Positions 1 to 13,500 of a stretch of 64,000 bases of DNA are shown in pieces. Made by a program: the position numbers and the translations under genes. This DNA comes from Lentinus brumalis (taxonomy: Eukaryota > Basidiomycota > Agaricomycetes > Polyporales > Polyporaceae). The stretch is from positions 744,001-808,000 of the forward strand of contig MARA01000006.1 in NCBI GenBank assembly GCA_001792895.1. Reading direction: 5' to 3'. Below the pieces are notes generated by a model, which saw only the letters and a list, made by a program, of their open reading frames with translations, was not told where the DNA came from and ran no database searches. Each line of letters begins with the position of its first letter. Positions within the stretch are counted from its first letter, which is position 1.

Positions 1-778
1 TACGTGCAACAGGTCAGATAGGGCGAGCTCTCTAGCAACACCAGAGGCTTACGAATTGAGAGCCTGCAATTGGGGAAATCATTAGCACGATTCACGTAAG
101 TCAGGCATAAGACGTACCGTTCGTGTCCTTGCCTGCGTTAGCCATCGAGAGGAGACCGGGGCGCGTGTGCCGGAGCTTGAAGTTCTCGTCCGCGAAACGG
201 TCACCGTAGATAGACTGACGAAAGGCCTCAGTATGTGTATGCGAGTGAACAATCGCATGTGCCTACCTTGCCGCCAGTACCATCACCACGGGCTGAGAGT
301 ATACGTGTCGGACAGGGAGGTCACAACCGGACTGAAGAAGTACTCACTGAAGTCACCACCCTGAATCATGAAGTTCTTAATGACACGGTGGAACTTAGAG
401 CCCTTGTAGCCGAAGCCTTCGGGCAGCGTCGTGCCATCCTTCTTCACACCAGTCGCGAGAGCACGGAAGTTCTCCACGGTCTTCGGGACGGTCTGAACGC
501 AGAACGGCTCAGTCACTCAGCACTCGCCTGCATCTCTCTGAGACAACATACACCACCGTACAGACCGATTACGACTGCAGAAACACGTCAGTCCACTTTC
601 CTTGTGCGCAACGAGAAAGTGTGAGCGCACCTCGGCCAAGAGGCTTGTCACCGTGGTTGATGTCAAAGTAGACCTTGTTGGTGATGCGCGGACCCTTCGC
701 AGCCTCGACGGACTGTGCGCAGAAGAAGGCCGCGACGGTGACAAGCAGAAAGCCGAACGTGAGCCTGCTGAAGATCAT
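1..778 (-). CDS. Secretory-pathway cyclophilin (peptidyl-prolyl cis-trans isomerase), 3' end cut by window
   Basis: This cyclophilin B-type enzyme isomerises X-Pro bonds during protein folding. Residues 1-26 form a signal peptide (MIFSRLTF, then a hydrophobic run ending SVEA), which points to the ER or secretory pathway. Exons read 778-631, 574-552, 492-348, 292-267, 214-118 and 63-53; phases join cleanly. Visible cyclophilin signatures are [28 protein letters not shown] (holding the catalytic Arg and Gln), [12 protein letters not shown] and FADENFKL, then LLSMANAG and GSQF. Exons of 23, 26 and 11 nt were easy to miss and were placed by phase. The last roughly 60 residues lie beyond position 1. 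The family is certain; the organelle is inferred from the signal peptide, and I cannot see whether the protein ends in a retention signal. Confidence 0.93.
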
Positions 779-999
779 GGTGGAGGGAGGGAGGAGAGTG
801 TGAAGGCGGGCGCTACTGCTGCTACGCGCCTTTGCAGACGTGGCGAATTGATCACGCGCGGTGTTGCTGTCGACACGGGGACCCTGATCACCCTTGCTAC
901 AGCTTCGCGCACAGCCGGACGTACTTAGCAGAGATGGAGCAATCCAATATAACGATAGCGATGAGTATAACGCAGATACAACTCTACTGGGAGTCGAGG

Positions 1000-3595
1000 T
1001 CATGTCCGAGAGTTAACAAGCTTCTCTAGGTCATAGCCGCCAGCAATCTGGAACTCGTCCGTCCCGGACCTGAACATCTTGCCACCCTTCTTCGTCAATC
1101 GGCCCTGTGCACGCACGACTTGCTCCATGCGTTTCTCCGCATCAGCGACATCGTGCTCGTCGTCGTCGTCCCTCCCTCGCGCACGCTTGTTCTTGTTCTT
1201 AAGATCGGCGGTGGCGCCTTTCGCGGAAGCGTGGTACTGCTTCGTCCTGGCGGTCGACTTGGACTTCTTCGAGGACTTGAGAGATGTAGGTGCATCGCGC
1301 AGCGCGAATGCTTTCGCAAGGTGACCGAGATGAAGATTCCGAATGTGGAACATGTGCTTCTCGTCCGACGGATGCGTCGCATACGCGCGCATGTGCGAAA
1401 CAAATGCCTTGCGAGCGTACTCCGCGTTCTGATACGACAAGTCAGACATACTCCTAGCATGAGGAGCGCACTTTCGCTCACCTGCTTATCTCGCAGAACC
1501 CACCGCTCGAACGATAGCTGGACCTCCGTCGCGCGCTCCTCGTACTCGCTTCCCTTCCCTCCGAAACCCTTGCGCAGGACGCTTTCCATCGAGACGCCGT
1601 CCAGAGTCACGCCTCCTCCATCCTTCGTCTCGCCCTGCATCTTGGACTGCACCCATTTAACCCACTCCGTCTCGCTCGGTGCAACGAAACTCCAGGCCTC
1701 ACCACCCTTCCCAGCACGAGCAGTACGTCCAACTCGGTGAACGTACTCTGTCGCACCTGATTCTGTGGGTAGATCGTACTGAATGACTGCACGCACGAGG
1801 GGAAGATCGAGACCACGGGACGCAACAGAGGTACAGAGGAGGATGGACGAAGATGGCGCGTTGGGTGTTTTGGCTGAAGGACCCGAGGAGAAACCCTTGA
1901 GAGAAGCCATACGTGTCTGAAGAGGAAGAGAGCCATGGAGACGGTAGATGGATGCATCGGGAAGGAGTGCAGACTTGACATCCACTTTCTCGGTAGGTGA
2001 TGCTTTCTTCTTCGACCGCTTCGGCGAATCGGACGCCTCCGCATCAGACGACGCTCCCTCCTTAGAGGCATCCTCGTCTGCGTCCTCATTCTCATCATCG
2101 GCAGACGAAGAGGAGCCGGCATCCTCGTCGTCCATCGCTGTCCCACCGAGTAGGTGCCAATGGAAGTCGACCGAGTCCGTACAACTGAGGAAGACGATGA
2201 TCTTCGTGCCTTTTTTACTCTGCGACTGGGCTAAGAGCGACCGCAAGAGCGCGACAAGCGTAACAAGACGAAGCTTGAGCGGCACGACGACGTACTTCTG
2301 CGCTAACTGCGAAGGAGGAGTAAAATTCTGTGTCGTCTGAATGGCGGACAGCGGGTCCCCATGTGCGTCTTGGGATGGCTCGTCGCTTTCCGTCGCTTTG
2401 ATCATCAGGGGGTTGGTGAGGGTCTGGCCTGCTAGCTTCTGCACGTCCTCGCGAATAGTAGCGGAACAAAGGATGGTCCTCCGCTTCCTGCTCCAATCCC
2501 AACCTCCAACGTCGCTACTCTTCCCTTCTTCCACAGCCTGGACGGCAAGCTTCCGCCTACCATCTAGACCCTTCAGGATACCCTGGATCGTCTCTTCGAA
2601 GCCGAGCTCCATCAGTCGATCTGCCTCGTCGAGGACTAGCCAACGACACTTCCCGATGTTGAATGAGGAAGTGTTCTGAAGATGGTCGAGCAGACGACCG
2701 GGAGTGGAGACAAGTATCGGGACGCCCTTCCGTAGACGCGCCTTCTCGTGTGTCCGATTTTCACCACCGGTGAGAAGACCTGACACGAGCCATCGCGTTA
2801 GACGAGGGGCAGTAGCGTCGTCGGCAGAGTCGTCTTTAGGCCGCAGGCGGAGCTGGAGCAAGGCTTCTAGCACGTCGGAAATCTGCTTCGCGAGTTCTCG
2901 TGTAGGCGCGATGATGACCGCAAGAGTACCGATGGAGCGGTCAATGTAAGAGAGGGAGCTGAGCGGTAGAAGGTCTTGAAGGATGGGGAGGAGGAAGGAC
3001 AGTGTCTTGCCCGAGCCTGTCTGCGACTGTATGAACACGTCGCGAGCCGCTGGGTCTTCAAGCGTAGGAAGCAAGGCGGGCAATACGGCCCTCTGAATAG
3101 ACGTAGGCCTGGAGATCTTCATTTTGGAGGATAGATGGGAGACCACGAGAGGGTCCAGGCCGAGGCCTTCGAAAGTGGAAGAGTCTAGAGGGGCATTGCT
3201 AGGCTTCGCGTTCGTTGTAGGGGCAGTTCGCGCGACCTGCTCAATCTTCGGATTCGAGGTGAAGAGCGAGGATATTACATGAGTCTGAGGGCGGGCGGAA
3301 GATGCTGCAGAGCGCTCTTGGCCATGCTCTCCCGCGGGCTCCTTCCGTTGCTTCTTCGCAGGCCGCGCATCGGTTGCGTTGACGGTGTGATCGTTCCTGC
3401 TAGGTGCAGGAGCTTCAGGTCGGGTCTTGCGTTTCGCTACGCGTTTGGCTTTTAGCCTACGGACATGAGGAGGGTTCCGAGGACTAACAGCAGAGTGACT
3501 TACCTGTCTGTCCAACGCCCACCCTTCTTTCCCTGCCCTACTTTTGTCTGGGCGACATCCCCGACGTCGAGATTGAGAATGAGATCGTCGTCCAT
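1000..3595 (-). CDS. DBP7: ATP-dependent DEAD-box RNA helicase Dbp7 (DDX31 family)
   Basis: Dbp7 is a nucleolar helicase needed for 60S ribosomal subunit assembly. Exons are 3595-3504, 3456-1482 and 1428-1000, giving 831 aa. The start was chosen because exon 1 encodes the conserved [10 protein letters not shown]...GGRWTD N-terminus, joined by a 47-nt intron to RLKAKRVAK. Visible motifs are the Q-motif (RPTSIQ, about 147-152), Walker A SQTGSGKT (about 175-182), [19 protein letters not shown] (about 306-310), CSAT in motif III, and [13 protein letters not shown] in the second RecA domain. The C-terminal block [14 protein letters not shown]...[14 protein letters not shown] is typical of Dbp7 and separates it from other DEAD-box proteins. 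An acidic, serine-rich insert sits between motifs III and V. The gene is divergent from ESA1, 310 bp away. Confidence 0.93.
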
Positions 3596-3905
3596 GCAGG
3601 AGGGGAGAGACGGCTGAGCAGTACAGAGACTGAGTCTGAGATCTGAGCGCTGAACGCTGAGCACGGAAAAGATCTCGCGCGTGCACAGTTGGCGCTTAGA
3701 TTACAGACAAGCGTCTATCTTAAACTTTGAAGCTCCGACCAAAGAACAATGGGCGACAACAAAGAAAAGCCTTTCGGACACTGAAGAGAGCGATCTCCGA
3801 CAAACACCTGCTTCATTGGGAAGGTTTTCTAGGAGATTGGCTTACGTGGCCCCCACAAAGCCTTCGTCGTCGTCTCCCTCGTCTTAGAGCACTGTATACC
3901 CAGCG
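3596..3905. promoter_or_regulatory. Shared divergent promoter of DBP7 and ESA1
   Basis: This 310-bp stretch separates two start codons pointing away from each other. I see no clear TATA box. It must hold both 5' leaders and promoters, so the ribosome-assembly helicase and the acetyltransferase may share control. Nothing else is recognisable in it. Confidence 0.55.
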
Positions 3906-5784
<1,879 letters not shown>

Positions 5785-6023
5785 GATTTGGGTGGTGAAC
5801 CTGGAAGGGGCATCGAGGTTCGCGAGGGACACGGACCTACGGCGGCTGTGTATCGAGTATATTGCGCACCGTGTACGAGTACGAGTCCAGAGATAAAAAT
5901 ACAGCAGTATAATCCCATCCTCCCTGAACGCACTACCGCAACAAGCAACCGCCCCTTGTCTCCTGACGCGGAAGAACGCACGACGCATGCAGTCTTCGAA
6001 CTGTGCACACTACCCAGCTCAGT

Positions 6024-6864
6024 CTACGCCACCCCGTCCTCCGCATCGGGCCCCGTACGAGCACCAGTTCCTGGCGGCCGTGTCCGCCTGCGCAGCATCA
6101 CGCCCGCGTCTTCCGAGCCAGAGTCCCGGTCGACCATCGCATATGACGACTCGCCGCTGCTCGAGCCCGGGTCTCTCGGCGTCGTAGTCCCGCTGCTCCC
6201 TGGGCTTGCATCTCCGTCTCCATCCTTCTCTTCGGCATCGGCACAGGGCCCGTTCCCAGCGAGCGAGAACGACAGGAGGGACGAGGCGGAGTCCGAGTTG
6301 GAGTTGTTGGAGTTGTTGGAGTCTGAGTGACGGTTGTGCGAGCCGTAGTGTGCGTACGAGTGCTGCAGGAACTCGCGCCGCTGGAGCGTGGGCGAGCCGG
6401 GCTGCGAGGGCGCAGGCGAGAACGTGTCGACGCCGGAGAGCTTGAAGTTCCCGTCGACGTCCTCCTCGGACGGCTCGCGCGGGAGGGGCGTGGACGCGGC
6501 GAGGGAGAGGTTCGTGTCGCCGGTGTCCGGGTGCACGACGATCGTCGGCGGGTTCCCTGTCGACTCGGGCCCGCCGCTCGTCGATGCCTTCGTCTCGTCG
6601 ATAACCCCGAGCGTGCGCGCGATCACGTATGACGCAACGTCCTGGGAGGCGAACGACGCGGGTCTGATCAGCGGGGCACACGGGCTGCCTGATGAAGACG
6701 AGAGAGCGTACAAGGAGTGTCAGGATGGCGAACGGGATGATGGTCGCGAATGCGAGCACCCGGCACGTCGATGCGATCTTGTCGACCCACGATCCTCGCT
6801 CGTAGAATACGAGGTGGTCGAGATAGGCATGCCAGAGAGTGTGCGGTAGGGAGGAGAGGCTCAT
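6024..6864 (-). CDS. Small single-pass membrane protein of unknown function
   Basis: I do not recognise this family. Exons 6864-6712 and 6641-6024, joined by a 70-nt intron in phase 0, give 256 aa. Residues 1-70 look conserved in style: MSLSSLPHTLWHAYLDHLVF, a tryptophan- and charge-containing stretch, then a hydrophobic segment at about 37-64 (LAFATIIPFAILTLL plus DVASYVIARTLGVI) that would form one membrane helix. The rest is low-complexity and rich in Ser, Asp, Gly and Pro, with an Asn/Ser repeat (SDSNNSNNSNSDS) and no hydrophobic stretch, so it is probably a disordered tail. The gene converges on ESA1, with 239 bp between stop codons. A TATA-like element lies about 100 bp upstream. Confidence 0.7.
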
Positions 6865-7363
6865 GGTCGTTCAGGGCGAAGTCATCGCTGAGCTCGTGAA
6901 TCGGGCGCGTCTGCCAGCGATACGCGAGCCACGCGCGACGTCGGTGGCGCACCACAACCTGAACTTTATAACCTCAAATCCCCGATTCGAGTATCTCTCT
7001 GTATCGACATGCATCCATACCAGCGAATTCAAAGCTAACGACACGCAAGGGCATGATGTTGCGGTGGCATTATACATTCGCATATTCGTGAACAATCGGG
7101 TCTACTGTACAAGTACATACCACAAGTCCATATAGCCTATGAATCCTGGAGATGACAGACATAGATAACATGCGGGAAAGTCTAGTGCGCGACACAAACA
7201 GAGCGGGGGGATAGAGCAACGCACGACGAGCAACGCGACGAGTACACAGGTGGGGGGGAAGCAAGCCCAGCGACATATACGGCAAGGCGGGCAATTGGAC
7301 AGGACGGGTTATGAAAGGATATAAACCAAGCAGGACGAGCGAAAAAGCATACAACCCGCACGG
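6865..7363. other. Intergenic: promoter of the membrane-protein gene and 3' flank of the CSL gene
   Basis: About 500 bp between two minus-strand genes. The half next to 6864 holds the TATA-like box. The half next to 7364 should hold the 3' UTR of the CSL gene. No coding signal or RNA gene was seen. Confidence 0.6.
6964..6970 (-). promoter_or_regulatory. TATA-like box upstream of the membrane-protein gene
   Basis: The minus strand reads TATAAAG here, 100 bp before the start codon at 6864, a usual distance for a fungal TATA box plus leader. The element is short and could be chance. Confidence 0.4.
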
Positions 7364-10300
7364 TCAAGGGTAGAACGTGTTCGACGGGAACACGACGCCA
7401 TCCGGCCTGACGAGGATGATCGGCCTGCGCTTGGTGGTCCCAGAGTCTGGCGGAAGACACCCGAGCACCTCCGTGCAGCGCACCTCGACGTACGGCGACG
7501 GCTCTGAGCCGAAGAACACCGTCACCGGCTCCGCTTTGGAGAAGTTCTCGCCATACAGCGTGAGCATCTTCGACGCGTGCGGGTTCGGCTTGGCCAGTAC
7601 CGCCCGAGACGTCGCGCAGTTCGCCTTCGGGGCCTCGGACGCACGGTCGGGCGGGAGGTACTTGACGACCCCAGGGAATGGCGTCACCGGCTTCGACGGG
7701 ATCGGGAACGACCCGCTCGACGTGCTCTGGCTGTCGTACAACACAGGGGGCACGTAGAAGTTGTACCGCACTTGGTCTGTGCACGCGTTCCGCCGTAAGC
7801 ACCCGCCCTACAAGCCACAGAGCACCAAGGAGCACTCACCAGTACCAACAATCGTCCACACGCTCGTCTCGCCGATGTCTACCTGCCACAGTGCGCCCGA
7901 AGACGCGCCCGAGTCATTGCCCGACCCACGCCTGCTCCCTGAGCCAGCAGAGCCAGCAGAAGAGGGCCGCCTGCGGCCTTTCTGGGACACATTCTTCGAC
8001 ATCGACAGGCTGCTCCCGTTCGACGACCCTGATCCGCGCTTGCCCTTCTTGACACGCCCTCCATCGTTGGAGGGGAACTCAGACGGGTCCGGCGAGGTCG
8101 GAGCACTGCTTCCCGTCGCGCCCGAGCCGAAGTAGTCCGCGGTGCCGGTGCTCGACGTCGGGGTCGTCGCCATGGGGGACGCGGGAATCGCGTCCGGCGA
8201 GTCGGACTCGCGCTGCTGCTGCTGCGGATTCCGCCATTGCCGGCCCTCGAGCGGGCGGAAGGTGTTGACCTTCTCGCCTTGGCACGAGAGGAATGCGCCG
8301 CTGACACCGGTCGTGTTGGGCTCCGGCGCAGCCTTGGCGGGGTCGTAGACCTCGAACGCGATCTTGTGCAGCTGCGAGACGGGGTCTCCGCAGACCTCGC
8401 CCGTGGTGCAGTAGTGGTCGGCGATGCCCTTCGCGCCTTCCTGCAGACCACCGCCAACGACGGTCGTCTGGTGGTCGACCTTCCGGATGATCAGCACGGG
8501 GCTAACCACTCCCGAGGTCAAACACTGAAGGACCACGGTCTGGTTGTAGTACACGGGGATCTGAGACCCGTTGTTCGTGAAGGGGATGGCGTTTGGAGGC
8601 GGTGACGGGTACTCCGGCTGAGGGGGCGGAGGTGGAGGCGAGTCAACGCCGCCGGCGGGCTTATTGACATCCACGATGTACACGATGAACGGATCTTATG
8701 GCCCGTGTCAGTATGAAACAAATGAAGGCAGCCACCGCTGCGACGTACCCCAACTCGCCGTGCGGGCGATGAACGACGGCGTCTGCGTCCTGGAGCGCTG
8801 ATCAAGCCCCATGAGGGGTGCGCCATCTGAGCCCTTGAATGATGAGCCCGAGCCGGAGACGCAGAGGTACTTGGTTGACACCGTTTGCGAGCGCAGTCGA
8901 TGGAAGAGGGAGATTGTCGAACCGTGATTGATGCACACTGCAAACCCGGCTGGGTCAGTTACATCCTGTCAATACTGCTTCCACGGCGACAAGGCCGCGT
9001 CGATACTCACATTCGAGGTTCTTTGCGCTCTGCCGCTTTTTGCTGGGCTTGCTGATGACCTTGATCGGGCGGCTGGGGAACGTGCCGATGACACGCTCCG
9101 GCTCGTCGTCGGACGAGGGTGCCATGATCTTCACGAGCGCCTCGACCTTTTTCTTCTTCTCGTCGACGTCCGAAATGAAGAGCTGCTTGCCTACGCAGCG
9201 GCCGATGTACGTCGTCCCGGTCGGAGGGTCGCTGACATCGAACGCCTTGCCGGTCGCGCTCGTCCACTCGATCGAGCCCTCCTGTGGCGCCGGCTCGCCC
9301 GAGATGGAAACGACGACGCGGGGCGGGCACAGTTTGGGCTCCTCGCCGCGACGCGTGACGTCCGACCACCAAGAGTTACCGATCATGATCGCAGTCGGCG
9401 GGGGACATAGGAATCTGCACATATCACGCAGAACATGTCAACATTCGGCCACCTCGGGAGCGAAAGCACGGGCACGCACCGCTTCTCCGTGCCGTAGGAC
9501 TTTTGGGCGACCTTACTGGACATGACGATGACCGTGCGCTCGCCGAACGCGAGCCGGTTTGGCGTGCGGACGTACTGGTCCAGATACGGTCTATGATACA
9601 GGGCGCGTATCCGCTTAATGAGCGCGTTGCCAGTCAGCAGGTTATTGTCCTGACATACCGGATGAAGGTCTGGAGGTCGCTTGCGGCGCCTCCGCCGTTG
9701 AGACGACGGGTGAGCGAGTCGTCGCCCATGCCGGGCATACGGAGCGGGAAGTCATGCGGGCCGCCGGTCATGAAGGAGGGGAAATCGCCGTGCATCGCGC
9801 TCGGATTAACGCCATGCATGGGATCCGGGGTGTGACTTGCGTGAAGATGGGACGGGATGGAGAGCGGGGGAATCACGGAGCCAGGATAGCGGGGTTCCTG
9901 CTGCATGCGGCCGAGCCGGTCTTGGAAGGGGGGAGGGTTGACGACGAGAAGCCATTAAGGCCGAGATTAGAGTTGACGTTGATCCCGTTGTAGTCGTCGT
10001 GGTAGTCGTTGTTGTAGCGGACGGGGTCGTAGCTGTGGTTGGAATGGAAGGACTTGGAGTCGTTGTTATTGAAGGGGAAGGCGGAGGAGTGCTGGAGGGA
10101 GCCGACGGGGTCGTTGGGCGTCAGCGGGGAGGGCTTGCCGCTGCTGTAGGACGAGGGCAGGCCGCCCATGAGCGCGTACGGGTCTGGGCTGGGGTTGTGG
10201 AAGTGGGGGATGGAGTCGGAGAAGGGGCTCTGGGTGTACATGGAGTCGACGCCGAGCGGGTAGGAGGAGGAGGAGGTGCCGCGGTAGCGCTGGTTGGGGA

Positions 10301-10517
10301 GGGAGTTGTTCTGTGCGGAGGAGGAGAAGATGTCGTAGGAGGTGTGATCGGAGACGTCCATGGGGTCGCCGCGGTCGAGGACATGGCCGTTCATGTTCAT
10401 GTGCTGCTGCTGGTGGTGTGCGGGGGCGGCGAGGTCCTGGGGGGTGTTGAGGGCGCCGAACTCGAGGTCCTGCTGGGAGTAGAGGTGCTGCGGGGGCGGG
10501 GGGAAGTCGAGAGACAT
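7364..10517 (-). CDS. CSL-family (CBF1/Su(H)/Lag-1) DNA-binding transcription factor; frame break in N-terminal C-run
   Basis: CSL proteins bind GTGGGAA-like DNA; in animals they are the Notch effectors, while fungi carry CSL without Notch. Exons: 10517-9659, 9590-9480, 9414-9011, 8937-8749, 8694-7840 and 7776-7364. The first about 287 residues are disordered and rich in Ser, Pro, Asn, Gln and His. The Rel-like N-terminal domain (about 288-458) shows YVRTPNRLAFGER, KVAQKSYGTEKRFLCPPP and IGNSWWSD. The beta-trefoil domain (from about 459) shows ELCINHGSTISLFHRLRSQ, TVSTKYL and VVLQCLTSG. A C-terminal IPT fold (about 807-943) shows RYNFYVPPVLYD and MLTLYGENFS. Two low-complexity inserts (poly-Pro near 8620; Ser/Gly/Lys near 8020-7880) interrupt the trefoil region. 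Around 9930 the frame changes at a run of six C; one more C would join the N-terminal part (TLPP) to FQDRLGRMQQEPRYPGS in one frame. Length would then be 943 aa. Confidence 0.9.
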
Positions 10518-13500
10518 GCTCCGGTCGCGTGATCTGTGGAGGGAGGCGGACTTGAGGATGTCTGTGGCGGGCGGGTGAGCGACGGAGGCAGGAGACGGTG
10601 GCCAGAGGCAGCAGCAGAGCAGCCCAGCGTATCACCCATTACATACCAAATTCTGATCGGCGTTCGGTGCTTGCCGACAGCGGCAGCCAGGCGGTTTGGG
10701 CCATTGCGCGCACTCCGAGTATACTCCTGCGTCGCGGCATTCAGTCCAGCTCGCGCCGCCCATCTATCACTCTTACCGTCGGACAGATCTCCGCAACTGA
10801 TCGCGTCTGCGCAAGGCGGGGCGGCGTGCGGGCGCGTAGGTATGGGGCCGGCGGACGGTCGCAGAGCAGCCGTTTTATACGCCTTGATGGATTGCCAGAT
10901 CTTCTCGACACTTGCGAGGAACACGTTCCGCCGTATTCTGCTCGGGCTGCGTTGGGTTCAACGTCCAACAAAATGCTCAGTCGCTCGCACTCTCATCAAT
11001 CATCCTGTCACCCACCGATGCATCTCCCCTCCCCGCTCCCACCGTCCGTGCATCTTCCAGATCCCCTTCTCGTGGGTGACATCCGCCTCGAAACATACCC
11101 CTGCTCGTGGCCTATACCCTCCCGTGGAAACCCGCGACTTGCCCCCGTCTCTTTCGTTCTCTCGACCCACCGCTCCGACTTTGACGCCGCCGTCCCGATT
11201 GGCCCACACAGTCTGATTGACCGTCCTGCGTTCTCTCGACCGCCAGCACGGGCCCGCTGACGTTATCCTGTCGGCGGACTTTCTATCCCCTCGTCCTTCT
11301 GCGCGATCTCGCCAAATCTCCATCGCACCCTCTCGACGACTAACCTTACAGGGTTTCCGGTATTCCAATTATTCGTCCTTTTCCGCCATAATTACCGGCA
11401 TCCTGCGCTTTTACAGCCACCCCGCGCAGACCCTCCTCAGCGCGCACCTCCTCGACTGATCACCGCCAGACAGCCACCGCCCGCTCCAGATCCATCCACT
11501 CCACACTCGCTGCTCGTCTGCTCCCGCTGCCATTCGCTCGGCAGAAGTCCTCGTCTAATGCGTTCTGCCTCTGAGTACCTAGAACGCTCTTCAGCGGTGC
11601 CTCTGTGCCCTGCCTGCTGGCGTGATCGACGACTGCCTCTTTCCTCTATCTCTATCCATCCCGCCGGATCCTCTCATCACATGCACTCTCAAACAAGCCT
11701 GATACACTTCAAGTTCCGTAGAGCACTCCTGATGCTGCCCACAGAAGCTCTCCTTGTCTTCGACACGGGGTTGCCCGGGGGCCCGCTCAGTGCATTTCTG
11801 AACATCGGTATCTGTCGCCCATATGGTCCACCTGCTTCGGGCCTCCGGCTTCTATACCATCCGCTTCTCCTCGTGCCCTGAGTTGCTGCGGAGATGAGTA
11901 ATGACAACAGCTTGTTGCAATACAACGTTATGTGGACGCGGACACCCTACGGCCCTCGTCTCTTCGCTACCACACTTCATGTGCTGGGTGCTATGTCACT
12001 TCTTCACCCGCATTAACGCACTCGTCGACAGACGGTCACATCGAGATCTCTGCCGCGTTCAAAGAAAGCGCAGCTCGTCGCCATCGCGCGATCTGCAGTT
12101 CGCACTCGTCCCTCGAAGCCCGCGCGTGCCAAGATGACGAACAATCGGTGTATTCATTGACATGGCCGCCGGACAATGCACAGAACCATCGCCACAGCAT
12201 CCGACGGTGGCGGTTGCGTATGCATGACCCGGGGCCGAAGCTTCGTGCAGGGAACGCCTGAAACCTGCCAGCCTTGCCCACGGCCACTGCGTACCCATTG
12301 GCCGAGGAGCCCTGTCGAATCGCGCGCAGTGAATTTCAGGGCCCACGCTAGAGGGCCCGCGCCGTATGGCACCGCGCTCTCCCAGCAGAACGCAGACTGC
12401 GAGTGGCTGTCGCGGGGTGCTTCCTGTGCCTCTCGGGAAGGAGATCCCGATAGGCTATTGCGCGGCCACCGTTGTTGCGGACACGGTCAACGACACAGCG
12501 GAGAGGCCGAGGGAACGAGAAGGATGGTTATGAACCCGTCCGTGTCTATCACCCCGGCCCCGCCGATCGGTTCAGAGATCGCGGGGCGTGCGTGGGGATG
12601 CGTGTCTGCTGCGTGGCTGCAGCGCTCCCTCGGTGCACAAGTGGTGCACATGCGCCCCTCCGCTGCGTCTGGGAACGCACGCCGCGGTTTGCGATAGGTG
12701 AAGGTGGGTATGCCAAAGGCCGAGGGGGTCGTGGCGGGGCCCAGCATCCGACTGCACCCCCGTCATCATCGCGCAGAATTGCGCGGTGTTTTGTCGAGTC
12801 CTGCAGGGCTGGCCGTCGGCCGGCGACTGGTTAACAAGACCGCATCCCGCCAGCGGTGCCTGCAGGCTGCAGAGATTGATCGAGGTCATCGTGATTTGTA
12901 GGCGCACATTTGCTTCCGCGACCCTCTCTGTGGGCGGCAGGCAGCGCGCAATGTATCAACGTCGCGGGACCCAGCGGGCCGGGCGTGATACGCGCACGCG
13001 AGGGGCGGGCGCGTGTACCACTGCGTCGTTTCGCGCGCGTCCGCCCACCCGAGGGCGGCCCACCACGCTGGGTTCATTCGCGAGGAGGACGAGGGCCCGC
13101 TGCCAGGGACACGGGCCCCCGAGAGAGGGATTGGCACAGGTGCTTCCCGTCTTCCGCGGAGCAGCGCGCAATGACGCGAGGGCACGTCACGGGCGGACGA
13201 GCAGGGGCAGTCCGCGCAGGAAGAGCTGCCTCGCGCTGCTCAAGTGATGCTCGAAGCCCGTATCGGACGCCGTCTGGACGCCCTGCCGCCGAGCTTCGGT
13301 CAGCGACATGCCAAGCCGTGCATCTAAAACGAACCTCCAGTCGCGTGCGGACGCTCTCCTGGACCAGGCACGCCACCCCGGCCATCCATCCACTTGCCAT
13401 CGACCCCCTGCGCACAACAGCACACTAGTCCATTTCCGCTGCGGGCACGGAGCACGTACGTAACCCGCGCTGCTCGTCCATGATCCCCATCCTCCCGCTC

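Noticed and set aside
3596..3686. An in-frame ATG at 3686 would extend the DBP7 reading frame upstream without the first intron.
   Set aside because: The 3595 start in another frame encodes the conserved Dbp7 N-terminus and splices cleanly at 3504/3456; the extension has no family resemblance.
6019..6864. Reading the whole 281-codon frame as one exon of the membrane-protein gene.
   Set aside because: After residue 51 the unspliced frame becomes Arg/Ala-rich nonsense, while the spliced frame is polar and protein-like.
11558..11881. A 107-codon plus-strand frame after a CT-rich stretch that looks like a leader.
   Set aside because: The translated protein resembles nothing and shows no intron structure or conserved motif; it may mark a non-coding transcript.
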